Shown one piece after another: positions 18,422-25,925 of a DNA stretch of 64,000 bases. The translations under genes and the position numbers were made by a program. Positions within the stretch are counted from its first letter, which is position 1. Every line of letters begins with the position of its first letter. The notes under the pieces are model-generated. The model did not search any database and was not told where the DNA came from. It saw nothing but the letters and a program-made list of their open reading frames with translations. Source of the stretch: Arthrobacter sp. B0490 (GTDB taxonomy: Bacteria > Actinomycetota > Actinomycetes > Actinomycetales > Micrococcaceae); contig NZ_PJIR01000008.1 in NCBI RefSeq assembly GCF_002929355.1, forward strand, positions 124,001-188,000. Reading direction: 5' to 3'.

Positions 18422-18802
18422 ATGAACAGGCTGCAGCGCAGCGCGGTCGTCATCGAGGACGACGCCGACATCCGCCGGCTGCTCGTCATCGTGCTGTCGG
18501 ACAGGGACTTCACCGTGCACGAGGCCGGCACGGGGGCCGAGGGGCAGCGCCTCGTCGACACCATCCGGCCGAGCCTCATCACCCTCGACCTCAATCTCCC
18601 GGACGTGGACGGCATCGACTTGTGCCCCCAGCTCCGAGCCCGATCCGACGCGCACATCCTCACGATCTCCGCACGGCCTCCGCAGCTCACCGAGGAGCAG
18701 TGCCTGGCAGCCGGTTCGGATCACTTCGTGGCGAAGCCCTTCAGCCCGCGTGCACTCCGCGCGTACCTCGACGACGTCCTTCCCTCCCGGGAAGCCGCAT
18801 AG
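18422..18802 (+). CDS. Single-domain response regulator (receiver only)
   Basis: 126 residues, only a CheY-like receiver. Acidic pocket EDD at 12-14, phosphorylation site Asp56 in ITLDLNLPDVDG, and Lys in the FVAKPF block. No output domain and no adjacent kinase, so it probably acts by protein contact. ATG 18422 is preceded by GGAG. A GGGTAC hexamer lies 20-25 bases upstream with a G-N-N-T element 14 bases earlier, which resembles Streptomyces sigma-B-type promoters (weak evidence). Confidence 0.88.
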   Translation: MNRLQRSAVVIEDDADIRRLLVIVLSDRDFTVHEAGTGAEGQRLVDTIRPSLITLDLNLPDVDGIDLCPQLRARSDAHILTISARPPQLTEEQCLAAGSDHFVAKPFSPRALRAYLDDVLPSREAA

Positions 18803-18977
18803 CGCCCGGGCGGCGTCCCGGTCGGCGGGGTCGGAGTGGGGCGCCGGTCGCGCGGCCGACGTCCTCCTCCCACGGGGACGACCGCTATCCTTGGGTACTA
18901 AGGGCGCTTATCATCGCGGGTCTCGGCGGCGAGGTGAAGTCCGGGTGGGAAATTTCCGTCGACTCCGGTGGGTGTAC

Positions 18978-19790
18978 ATGAACGGGCGAGTACAGATCAA
19001 GATGACCATGTTCGCTCTCTCCGAGACGGGCCTGAGCATCGAGGACGTGTGGGTGCGGTACTACGGGCTCGGCGGGGCGATCTCGGCCTTCGAGGTCCAG
19101 GCATATCTGGCCGGCCTCCTCTCGCTCCCGGCGTACGAACGCAATCTTCTCGCGGAAGCCACGAACGAACTGCTCGAGCTGTCACCGGTGCGGGTCCGGG
19201 TGCCGACCGATGCCGAGGACGAGCCGGGTCTCTCCGGCGAGGACTCGCGGCGAGCCCTCGGCGCGATGGGCGCCTTCCTGTTCAGCGCCGAGGAGCAGGA
19301 GACCGAACGCCTGGCGGCGCTGGACCGGACGCAGCTGCTGGACTCCCAACCCGAGGCCCGGTTCGATCGCTACACGGAGCAGGCGAAGGAGTACTTCGAC
19401 GTCAGCTCGTCGATCATCGCGTTGCTCGATGACCGCCGCATGTTCCTGAAGTCAGTGATCGGGCCCATCGAGCAGGACCTCCCGCGGGAGATCACGTTCT
19501 GTCATGCCACGATCCGCAACGCCGGTCCGCTCATCATCAGGGACGCGCTCGAGGACGAGCGCTTCGGCACGAATCCGCTCGTCGTGGGGGAGCCGTTCAT
19601 CCGTTTCTATGCCGGCTACCCGCTCCGGGGGCCCGGCGGGTGGACCGTCGGCACGCTCTGCGTCATCGACCAGGAGCCGCGTGGCTTCTCCGCCGCTGAC
19701 GGCCGGTTCCTGCGGAAGCTGGCAGGTCTCGTGGAGGACGAGATCAACGCCGAGCCTTCGAGCCCCTCCCGTGACGTCCCGGAGGACTGA
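18978..19790 (+). CDS. GAF-domain sensor protein with unrecognised N-terminal module (paralogue A)
   Basis: 270 residues; start MNGRVQIKMT chosen because the upstream reading overlaps the receiver gene. Residues about 19-67 form a compact module (GLGGAISAFEVQAYLAGLLSLP) I do not recognise. It matches the same region of the protein at 51630-52505 at about 20 of 49 positions (FEV..YL.GL..LP). A GAF domain follows (about 105-260): LLDSQPEARFD, FYAGYPLRGPGGWTVGTLC and VIDQEPRGF. GAF domains of this type precede kinases or cyclases, but here nothing follows, so output must go through partners. It sits 175 bases after the receiver gene, in the same direction. Confidence 0.75.
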   Translation: MNGRVQIKMTMFALSETGLSIEDVWVRYYGLGGAISAFEVQAYLAGLLSLPAYERNLLAEATNELLELSPVRVRVPTDAEDEPGLSGEDSRRALGAMGAFLFSAEEQETERLAALDRTQLLDSQPEARFDRYTEQAKEYFDVSSSIIALLDDRRMFLKSVIGPIEQDLPREITFCHATIRNAGPLIIRDALEDERFGTNPLVVGEPFIRFYAGYPLRGPGGWTVGTLCVIDQEPRGFSAADGRFLRKLAGLVEDEINAEPSSPSRDVPED

Positions 19791-19888
19791 CCCGGGCCGG
19801 CAGTGGCCGACGACACCCTGGCCGTGGTCCGACGCGTGACGGGCCCGTGGACAGGGGCTCCGGGGTGCGGGAATCCCGCGGCGGTGCG

Positions 19889-20671
19889 TCAGTCCGTCGT
19901 CGGCGCGCTGCGCAGCTGTGCTTCGAGGCCCTGCAGCAGGATGGTGATGCCCTGCTCGAGTTCCGCCTCTCCGTCGTAGTTCAGCAGCATCGGTGCGAGC
20001 TCACGCAGGTGCGGGAAATCCTTCTTGGGCAGGCGATGGAGGCCGAGCTTCAGGCCGAGCTCGTCCTCGTCGGGGTTGACGACGAATTCCTCGAGCTCGT
20101 TGAGGATGTGGCCGATCAGGAAACCGTAGTAGGCGCGGTATGCGTGGAGGGCATCAGCCGGCTCGAATCCGGCACTGCTGAGGACGGCCAGGATCTGCTC
20201 CAGGGGCCGCAACGCGCCCAGGGGTCGCAATCCCATGGGGGTGGACAGGGGGCGGGTCACCAGGAGCGGGACGACATGGCGGTGGGCGAGGACCAGGGCG
20301 CGGAAGTCGTGGGCGGCCTCGCGGAGCTGCCCCTGCCAGGACGACGCGTCGTCGGCCTTCGCCACGATCCACTGATCGAGCAGGAGTTCGGTCAGGCCGT
20401 CGAGGAGCGCGTCCCGGTTCTCCGCGTACCGGTAGAGGGCCATCGGGTCCTTGCCGAGCCTGTTCCCCAGCCGGCGCATGGACAGTGCCTCGAGTCCTTC
20501 CGCGTCGACCAGGTCGAGGGCCGCCCGCAGGACGACGTCGCGGTTCAGGCGGACGTCCCCCTGCCGGCCCTTGCCCCGTCCGGTGCTGCCGGCAACCCGG
20601 GGTGGATCTGCGGGTGGATCTATGGGCGTATCGGCCGGATCTGCATCGACCGATGCCTTGCGGTTGCTCAT
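19889..20671 (-). CDS. TetR-family transcriptional regulator (TetR_C_1-like)
   Basis: 260 residues from MSNRKASVDAD, preceded by a GGAAGGA site. The N-terminal 45 residues are charged and Pro/Asp-rich. The helix-turn-helix lies near residues 55-100 (AALDLVDAEGLEALSMRRLG, DPMALYRYAENRDALL). The ligand domain resembles that of TetR itself: HVVPLLVTRPLSTPMGLRPL and AYRAYYGFLIGHILNELEE. Its promoter region carries a 25-bp inverted repeat (20721-20745) overlapping the -35 side of a TATAGT -10 box at 20714-20719, so autorepression is likely. An almost identical repeat lies upstream of 25387-25677. Confidence 0.88.
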   Translation of the reverse strand: MSNRKASVDADPADTPIDPPADPPRVAGSTGRGKGRQGDVRLNRDVVLRAALDLVDAEGLEALSMRRLGNRLGKDPMALYRYAENRDALLDGLTELLLDQWIVAKADDASSWQGQLREAAHDFRALVLAHRHVVPLLVTRPLSTPMGLRPLGALRPLEQILAVLSSAGFEPADALHAYRAYYGFLIGHILNELEEFVVNPDEDELGLKLGLHRLPKKDFPHLRELAPMLLNYDGEAELEQGITILLQGLEAQLRSAPTTD

Positions 20672-20720
20672 CGGAATCCTTCCCTTCACCCTTCGGTGGG
20701 TCGACTTGCGAGCACTATAT

Positions 20721-20745
20721 CTACGCCGTAGCATCTACAGCGTAG
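20721..20745. promoter_or_regulatory. Candidate TetR operator in the tetR / LOV-GGDEF-EAL divergent region
   Basis: Two 11-base arms, CTACGCCGTAG and CTACAGCGTAG, separated by CAT. Each arm is itself nearly palindromic, giving four quasi half-sites as expected for TetR-family dimers. It overlaps the upstream part of the tetR promoter (-10 TATAGT at 20714-20719 on the minus strand) and also lies upstream of the divergent LOV gene. A further half-site GGTGTAG is at 20752-20758. Same 11-3-11 layout as 25787-25811. Confidence 0.65.
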
Positions 20746-20923
20746 AGCGATGGTGTAGGGCATAGTTCGAGCATACTGCCGGGCGCTGCCCCGAGCAGTA
20801 CCCGGGCGACCTCATCCGCTGACATCCCACTTCTTCTCGCTGCCTCGTCGTGCCCTGATCGCAGGTCGTCCGGGCATGACGGCAGAAGTCCCACCTCCAC
20901 CAGCTGAACTCTCGAGGGTAATC

Positions 20924-23032
20924 ATGAGCTTGCTTCCGCGGACAAGCGCAGGTGACGGCACCAGGACCGGCGACGCCGATGTCGACGGCCACGAGGCCGC
21001 AGGCCTCGCGGCGGTGCTCACTGCGGCCCGGACGGCGACGGCGGACATCGCCGTGATCGCGGATTCCACCCAGGCGATCGTCCACGTGTCGGCTTCCTTC
21101 ACGGCGATCACCGGATACCGGTCGGCCGACCTCGTGGGGCGGAACTGCCGGATCCTGCAGGGGCCGGGCACGGACGCCGGGATGACGCGACGGATGAGGG
21201 AGGTCCTGGCCTCGGGTGAGGTGTTCGAAGGGGAATTGCTGAACTACCGCAAGGACGGATCCGCGTTCTGGACCGAACTGAGGATCATCCCGATGCGCGT
21301 CGGGAACGAATCCGAGGTCACCCATTACGTGAGCGTCCAACGCGATATCAGCAACAAGATCGCGCTGCTCAAGCAATTGGAGACACAGGCCCTCCATGAC
21401 CATGTGACAGGACTCCCGAACCGTTCGGCCGCCGAGCGGGCCGTGGAGGAAGCAGTTCAGGGCCCACCCTCCAGGGGCCTGACGACGGCGATCGGATTGA
21501 TCGATCTGGACGACTTCCGCGTCGTGAACAACACCCTCGGGCATGCCGCCGGGGACTCCGTGCTGCAGCAGTGGGCGTCCCGCGTCCTCTCGCGCCTGCG
21601 CGAAGGGGATCTGCTCGCCCGGATGGGAGGCGACGAGTTCCTCCTCATCCTTCGGGACATCTCCCGGGATACCTCGTCCAGGGACCTCCAGGACATCCTC
21701 GGCGGTCTCCACCGCGCCGTCGAGCTGCCCTTCAGCGTGGACGGACAGCAGGTGGCCCTCGGCATGAGCATGGGGATCGCGCTGGTCCCCGACGACGGCA
21801 CCGACAGCCGGTCGATCCTGCGCAGCGCCGACGACGCCCTCTATGCGACCAAGAGAAGGCCTCACCCGAGGTCGACCTGGTGGCAGGCCGCCGCCCAGCC
21901 ATCTCCCGACGTGCCTGCCCGGCAGGCACGGCCGACCGCCCCCGCCGAGGCCCGCAGCGACGAGCCTGCACGAGGCCGCGCCGTCGGGGCGGACGTCTTC
22001 CGTGATGCCCTGCGCCGCGGGAACATCGTGGTGCACCTCCAACCCGTGGTGGATCTCCGCGACGGGTCGGTCCACCTCCTCGAGGCGCTGGCCCGGCTGA
22101 GGCTACCGGAAGGGCGGATCGCGTATCCCGGCGAGTTCCTGCCCCACCTGGACACGGAGGATCAGCGCGTGCTGTTCGTCGGCGTCCTCGAGCAGGCGCT
22201 GGACATCATCGGTTCCTGGGACAGCGCCGGTACCCACCATGACCTGTCGGTGAACCTGCCGCCCGAGATCCTGGAGAGCGGTTCGCTGGCGGTGATCGTG
22301 AAGGATCTGCTCGACACCCGCGGTATCCGCCCGGGCAGGCTGGGCCTGGAACTGCTGGAATCCCAGACCATGACGCTCGAGTCGCAGCGGGCCGGGTTGC
22401 AGGGACTCACCGCTCTGGGGGTGGGCCTCGCCATGGACGACCTCGGCTCCGGCTACAGCAGTCTGCAACGGCTGTCCTCCTTCCCCTTCAGCGCCATCAA
22501 GCTCGACCGCGGACTGTTCAGGCACGTCTACGCCAGGCCCCTGGAGACGCTCAGCATCATGGCGACCCTCATCCAGATGGGCCGGGACCTGGCGATCGAC
22601 GTCGTCATCGAGGGGCTGGAGGAACGGAGCCTGACCGAGGCCGCGATCGTCCTCGGCGCACCCCTGGGCCAGGGCTACTTCTTCACCGAACCCCTGGCTC
22701 CGGAAGACTGCGCCCGGTGGTTGGCCTCGTTCACCTTCGGGCTCCACCGATCGCCGGTGCAGACGGCCCTGGGTGCCCTGGCCTACCACTGGCAGTTCGC
22801 CCGCCTGGACGCGCCGCATCCCCTGCCGTTGGAGGATTGTCCGCTCACCCGGTTCCTCGAGGACGCCGGTGCCGGTGCCGACGTCGAATCATGGCATGCC
22901 CTGCAGCACTCACCCCGACGCGTGTGCGAGACCTCGAGCCGCTCCCTGATCCACTGGTTCACCCAGCGGGTGACGGCTTCAGACCGGACGAGCGGCGGGG
23001 CGCCGAGCGGGAGGGCGCTGAGTCATGGTTGA
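20924..23032 (+). CDS. LOV-GGDEF-EAL protein: blue-light-type sensor with c-di-GMP domains
   Basis: 702 residues from ATG 20924 (GAGGG five bases upstream); ATG 20876 would add 16 residues. LOV-type PAS domain (about 30-145) with GRNCRILQGPGTD; Cys75 is the predicted flavin-adduct residue. NYRKDG and the Gln in VSVQRD are kept, but the usual FWN is FWT. Diguanylate cyclase domain: GLPNR, RMGGDEF (235-239) and a possible RxxD inhibitory site (REGD). EAL domain with EALAR (387-), NLPPE, ELLES, MDDLGSGYSS, IKLDR, EGLEE and GQG, all apparently intact. The last 90 residues resemble a CZB zinc-binding domain (AYHWQF, LEDCPLTRFL, WHALQH). It probably makes or breaks c-di-GMP in response to light or redox. 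Confidence 0.88.
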   Translation: MSLLPRTSAGDGTRTGDADVDGHEAAGLAAVLTAARTATADIAVIADSTQAIVHVSASFTAITGYRSADLVGRNCRILQGPGTDAGMTRRMREVLASGEVFEGELLNYRKDGSAFWTELRIIPMRVGNESEVTHYVSVQRDISNKIALLKQLETQALHDHVTGLPNRSAAERAVEEAVQGPPSRGLTTAIGLIDLDDFRVVNNTLGHAAGDSVLQQWASRVLSRLREGDLLARMGGDEFLLILRDISRDTSSRDLQDILGGLHRAVELPFSVDGQQVALGMSMGIALVPDDGTDSRSILRSADDALYATKRRPHPRSTWWQAAAQPSPDVPARQARPTAPAEARSDEPARGRAVGADVFRDALRRGNIVVHLQPVVDLRDGSVHLLEALARLRLPEGRIAYPGEFLPHLDTEDQRVLFVGVLEQALDIIGSWDSAGTHHDLSVNLPPEILESGSLAVIVKDLLDTRGIRPGRLGLELLESQTMTLESQRAGLQGLTALGVGLAMDDLGSGYSSLQRLSSFPFSAIKLDRGLFRHVYARPLETLSIMATLIQMGRDLAIDVVIEGLEERSLTEAAIVLGAPLGQGYFFTEPLAPEDCARWLASFTFGLHRSPVQTALGALAYHWQFARLDAPHPLPLEDCPLTRFLEDAGAGADVESWHALQHSPRRVCETSSRSLIHWFTQRVTASDRTSGGAPSGRALSHG

Positions 23033-23200
23033 GCTCCGGCTCACCGCCCAGGGCGGAAGATCCACCAGGCAGCAGGCATGGTCCTCGCCCGGACCCGCAC
23101 GGATGTCAGCGACGCGCTGCTGCTCAAGGCGCATGCCTTCGCGAATGACCTGACCCTCAGCGAGACAGCACGCGCCGTCCTGGCGGCAGGCCGATGTCGG
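23033..23200 (+). pseudogene. Remnant of an ANTAR RNA-binding domain
   Basis: Directly after the stop of the LOV gene, and in the same frame, the sequence encodes RKIHQAAGMVLARTR (about 23054-23098) and ALLLKAHAFANDLTLSETAR (about 23108-23167). This is the helical core of an ANTAR antiterminator domain, as in GAF-ANTAR proteins. The first ANTAR helix and any GAF domain are missing, and the tail runs into Arg/Gly-rich sequence without a family match. I read it as the decayed end of a lost GAF-ANTAR gene. ATG 23078 would start inside the domain. The rest of the stretch to 23517 shows no gene I can support. Confidence 0.5.
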
Positions 23201-23517
23201 CACGCACCGGAGGTGGGTCGCCGCAGTGGTCCGGGAGGCGGCGGGTCGTGGTCGACGGTCCGTCGATCCGACCAGGGCCGCACGGCCTTGGGGGCGGTGG
23301 AGGCAGGAGTACGGGCGCTGCCACCACGTCTCCGCCGCCACTGCACAGGCCTGGCCCGCTGCTGGACCTGTCAGGCGTACTTCCCGGTAGGACGGACATC
23401 GGCGGCGATGTCGAACCGGGAAGAAGGGGCCGGACCCTGTCGCCGTCGCCACTGCCGTGCAACGCGCGACCCGTGACCGGTCCGTCGGCCCGCCGGACAA
23501 CGGAGAGGCTGGGGGGC

Positions 23518-25299
23518 TCAGGCGGCCCGGCCCCGACCGAGGAAGCCGATGACGGCCGCTGCCACGGCGTCGGGAGCGCTGTGATGGGCGGCATGGGGTG
23601 CGCCGTCGATCATGGATGCCTCGCCACGCCTGGACCCGCGGGCGAGCCGTCGGGACCAGGCGTCCCCGGCGACGATGTCGCGTGAACCCCGGAGCACGAG
23701 GACCGGCTGGTGGGCCAGGGGAAGCCTGTCCTCGAGGGGGTAGCCCATCGCCAGTTCCAGTTGGGCCAGGTACCAGCGTGGCCCGCACCGCAGGACGTCG
23801 AAGAACTGCACCATGCTCAGCAGCGGCTTCTCCAGGACGGAGTTGATGCCCAGGGTCAGGGCCTGCTGATGGACCGTACGGCGTTCCGCGTCCACGGCGG
23901 CACCGATCAGGACGAGGTGCGACACGAGGTCGGGTCGTTCGAGGGCGAGTTCGGTGGCGCTCTGCGCCCCCATGGAGTGCCCGACGACGACGCAGGACGA
24001 CACGCCTGCTTCGTCGAGGAGCGCCCCGACGAGCTCCGCCGTCGCCTTGGTGGTGGAGGCGTGCGCAGGCCGTTTCGTCCACCCGTACCCGGGCAGGTCG
24101 ATCAGGTGGACCTCGCCATGGGCCGACAGGAGGGAGCCGAGCCGGTGGAAGTAGCGGTGCGACATGCCGATCCCGTGGATGAGCACGAATACCGGAGCCG
24201 GGCCCTCGCCGGGGTCCGTCCGCTGCTTCTCCGCGCTGTGTCCGATGACGTAGGAGCGGCACTGCCGGTCCTGGACGGTGATGCCGCGCATCTCGACGGT
24301 CCTCGCCGGCGCGTCCTGCTCCAGGGGGTAGGACCTCACCGAGCGGTCCGCGTGGGTGGGGCCGCCGGCGGAAGCCGCTTCCTGAGCGCCCGGCGCCGAC
24401 GGGGCCTGGAGCGACGGATGGTCGTGGACGAGATCCAGGACCGCCGTGGCGACCGTGGCGGCGCCGCCGCGGTGGGCCGCGTGCGGCTGGCCGGTGATCT
24501 GGACGAGGCGACCTCGCCGTGCGTTGCTGCTGAGCTTCTCGCACCAGTCCCGGCCGGCGATGATGTCCAGGGTCCCCCGGAGGACCAGGACGGGACAGGT
24601 CACCAGGGGCAGCCTGTCGTCGAGGCGGTAGCCGAGCATGACGGGCAGTTCCTGCAGGTACCAGGGGATCCCGCACTGGGCATAGGCGGTCGCGACCATC
24701 AGGTTCGTGACGGGACGTTCGACCAGCGTGTCGGTGGCGAGCATGAGTGCATGCTTGATCGGGGACCGGTGCTCGACGTCGGTGACGGGTCCGATCAGGA
24801 CGAGGTGGGAGACCAGGTCGGGGCGGCTGATGGCGAGCTCGGTCGAGAACTGTGCGCCCATCGAGTGGCCGATCACCACGCACCCCCGTGCGCCCTCCTC
24901 GTCCAGTGCCTGTGCGATCAGCACCGCGTAGTCCCCGACACCGAGGGGCCGGTCGGGCGTCGCGGTCCCGCCGAAACCCGGGAGGTCCAGGATGAGGGTG
25001 TCCCCGTGCTCGATGAGCTTCCGCTGCAGCTTGTCGTAGTAGCGGTGGGACATCCCGATCCCGTGCACCATCACGAAGAGCGGGCGGGACCGTCCGGGCG
25101 CCGGGGCGCGCCGGGAGAGGTGCACCCGGCACGACAGCCGATCCTGGGCGAGCACCGCGGGGATCGCGTCGCGGGTGACGTCCGTGGCCCGCCCGGCGGT
25201 CGTCTCGGTCGTCTCGGTCGTCTCGGTTATCGTCTCGGGCGTCATGTCGGTGGCTCCGTCGGTCGTGGTGGCGGGTCGACCGCTCCCGGTCGGGTTCAC
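23518..25299 (-). CDS. Double alpha/beta-hydrolase (two tandem complete domains)
   Basis: 593 residues from GTG 25299 (GAGGA five bases upstream). A Thr-rich N-terminus (TETTETTETT) precedes two alpha/beta-hydrolase domains, about 50-295 and 325-590. Each has an oxyanion HGIGMSHRY motif, nucleophile GHSMG (Ser146, Ser442), acid (Asp245 in TLDIIAG, Asp541 in SRDIVAG) and His in PHAAH (His273, His569). Both catalytic triads look complete. The halves share long stretches (RPDLVSHLVLIG in both), so they arose by duplication. Substrate unknown; the class includes esterases and C-C hydrolases. No room for a separate promoter is seen between it and the hairpin after 25387, so it may be co-transcribed with the small membrane protein. 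Confidence 0.85.
   Translation of the reverse strand: MNPTGSGRPATTTDGATDMTPETITETTETTETTAGRATDVTRDAIPAVLAQDRLSCRVHLSRRAPAPGRSRPLFVMVHGIGMSHRYYDKLQRKLIEHGDTLILDLPGFGGTATPDRPLGVGDYAVLIAQALDEEGARGCVVIGHSMGAQFSTELAISRPDLVSHLVLIGPVTDVEHRSPIKHALMLATDTLVERPVTNLMVATAYAQCGIPWYLQELPVMLGYRLDDRLPLVTCPVLVLRGTLDIIAGRDWCEKLSSNARRGRLVQITGQPHAAHRGGAATVATAVLDLVHDHPSLQAPSAPGAQEAASAGGPTHADRSVRSYPLEQDAPARTVEMRGITVQDRQCRSYVIGHSAEKQRTDPGEGPAPVFVLIHGIGMSHRYFHRLGSLLSAHGEVHLIDLPGYGWTKRPAHASTTKATAELVGALLDEAGVSSCVVVGHSMGAQSATELALERPDLVSHLVLIGAAVDAERRTVHQQALTLGINSVLEKPLLSMVQFFDVLRCGPRWYLAQLELAMGYPLEDRLPLAHQPVLVLRGSRDIVAGDAWSRRLARGSRRGEASMIDGAPHAAHHSAPDAVAAAVIGFLGRGRAA
25201..25227. repeat. Three tandem 9-base repeats in the double hydrolase gene
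   Basis: CGTCTCGGT is repeated three times without change and encodes TET units in the linker before the first hydrolase domain. The unit length keeps the frame, so copy-number change would alter only linker length. Confidence 0.8.
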
Positions 25300-25337
25300 G
25301 GCGTTCCTCAGGGTCGTCGGCGGCGGCCGGGATACAC

Positions 25338-25378
25338 GTCATCCCCGCATCGGAGGGTTGCTCCGGTGCGGGGATGAC
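25338..25378 (-). terminator. Long hairpin between the small membrane protein and the double hydrolase
   Basis: 18-base arms (25338-25355 and 25361-25378) pair throughout with one G-U, closing a 5-base loop. It lies nine bases after the stop of the small membrane protein and 38 bases before the hydrolase start. No T-run follows. It could end transcription, or reduce or stabilise read-through into the hydrolase gene. Confidence 0.65.
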
Positions 25379-25386
25379 GGGAAGTG

Positions 25387-25677
25387 CTAGGCGCTGTAGT
25401 GCTCGCGGCTGCCGGACTTCGCCAGTCCACGGGCGATCATGTAGGCGATGGTGAGGTAGGTGATGAGTTCCATGCCCTGGTGGGCGTTGAACATGTCCAT
25501 ACCGTCCTCGTTGTCGCCGTCCCCGACGACGAGCGCCGTGACGACGGTCGCGACGACCATCGCGATGTAGGCGAAGAACTCGGTGGTCTTCGTCGAGGCC
25601 TTCGTCTCGGTCGAGCGGCGGTCCACGGCGCGATCGCCGGTGGTGTGGTTGCTGTGCGCGGTGTTGCTGTTAGCCAA
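25387..25677 (-). CDS. Small two-helix membrane protein, unknown function
   Basis: 96 residues starting at TTG 25677, chosen because an AGGAGA site sits five bases upstream. The first 33 residues are hydrophilic and rich in Thr, Ser and Asn. A KTTEF motif leads into a first membrane helix (FAYIAMVVATVVTALVVG), a short acidic loop, then a second helix (LITYLTIAYMIARGLAKSGSR). I recall similar KTTEF...GLAKSGSR proteins in other actinobacteria, without known function. The TetR-type operator about 110-135 bases upstream makes it a likely regulon member, perhaps together with the hydrolase downstream. Confidence 0.75.
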   Translation of the reverse strand: MANSNTAHSNHTTGDRAVDRRSTETKASTKTTEFFAYIAMVVATVVTALVVGDGDNEDGMDMFNAHQGMELITYLTIAYMIARGLAKSGSREHYSA

Positions 25678-25786
25678 GGGTTTCTCCTGAAACGGGTGAG
25701 GGGCCGGAAAACGGCAAGAAAGGCCCGCAAGGGGGCTGATTCTCGGGAATGTGAGCCGAAGGATCCGCAGTTGCTCAACGGTCGCT

Positions 25787-25811
25787 CTACACCGTAGATC
25801 CTACGGTGTAG
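25787..25811. promoter_or_regulatory. Candidate TetR operator upstream of the small membrane protein
   Basis: A perfect inverted repeat: arm CTACACCGTAG, spacer ATC, arm CTACGGTGTAG. Its arms differ by one or two bases from the arms at 20721-20745 and use the same 3-base spacing, pointing to the same TetR regulator. No clear -10 box was identified next to it. The intergenic stretch 25678-25925 holds nothing else I can support. Confidence 0.65.
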
Positions 25812-25925
25812 CTGGAGGAATGGCAAGCCGGCTTGGTAAAGGTCCGGCAGCGACCTCCCGGTCATCCCGGGACACCCGCACGGCTGCGATGTCGGCCACT
25901 CCGACGAACGGGGTTGCTGTGCGGC

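Noticed and set aside
23201..23517. Possible small gene between the ANTAR remnant and the hydrolase
   Set aside because: Open frames on both strands are Arg/Gly/Pro-rich, with no ribosome site or recognisable motif.
25192..25240. CRISPR-like or phase-variable repeat
   Set aside because: Only three 9-base units, coding and in frame; no spacers, no cas genes, and copy change would not shift the frame.
22979..25342. 787-residue open frame on the minus strand
   Set aside because: Out-of-frame shadow of the double hydrolase; His/Arg/Pro-rich without motifs.
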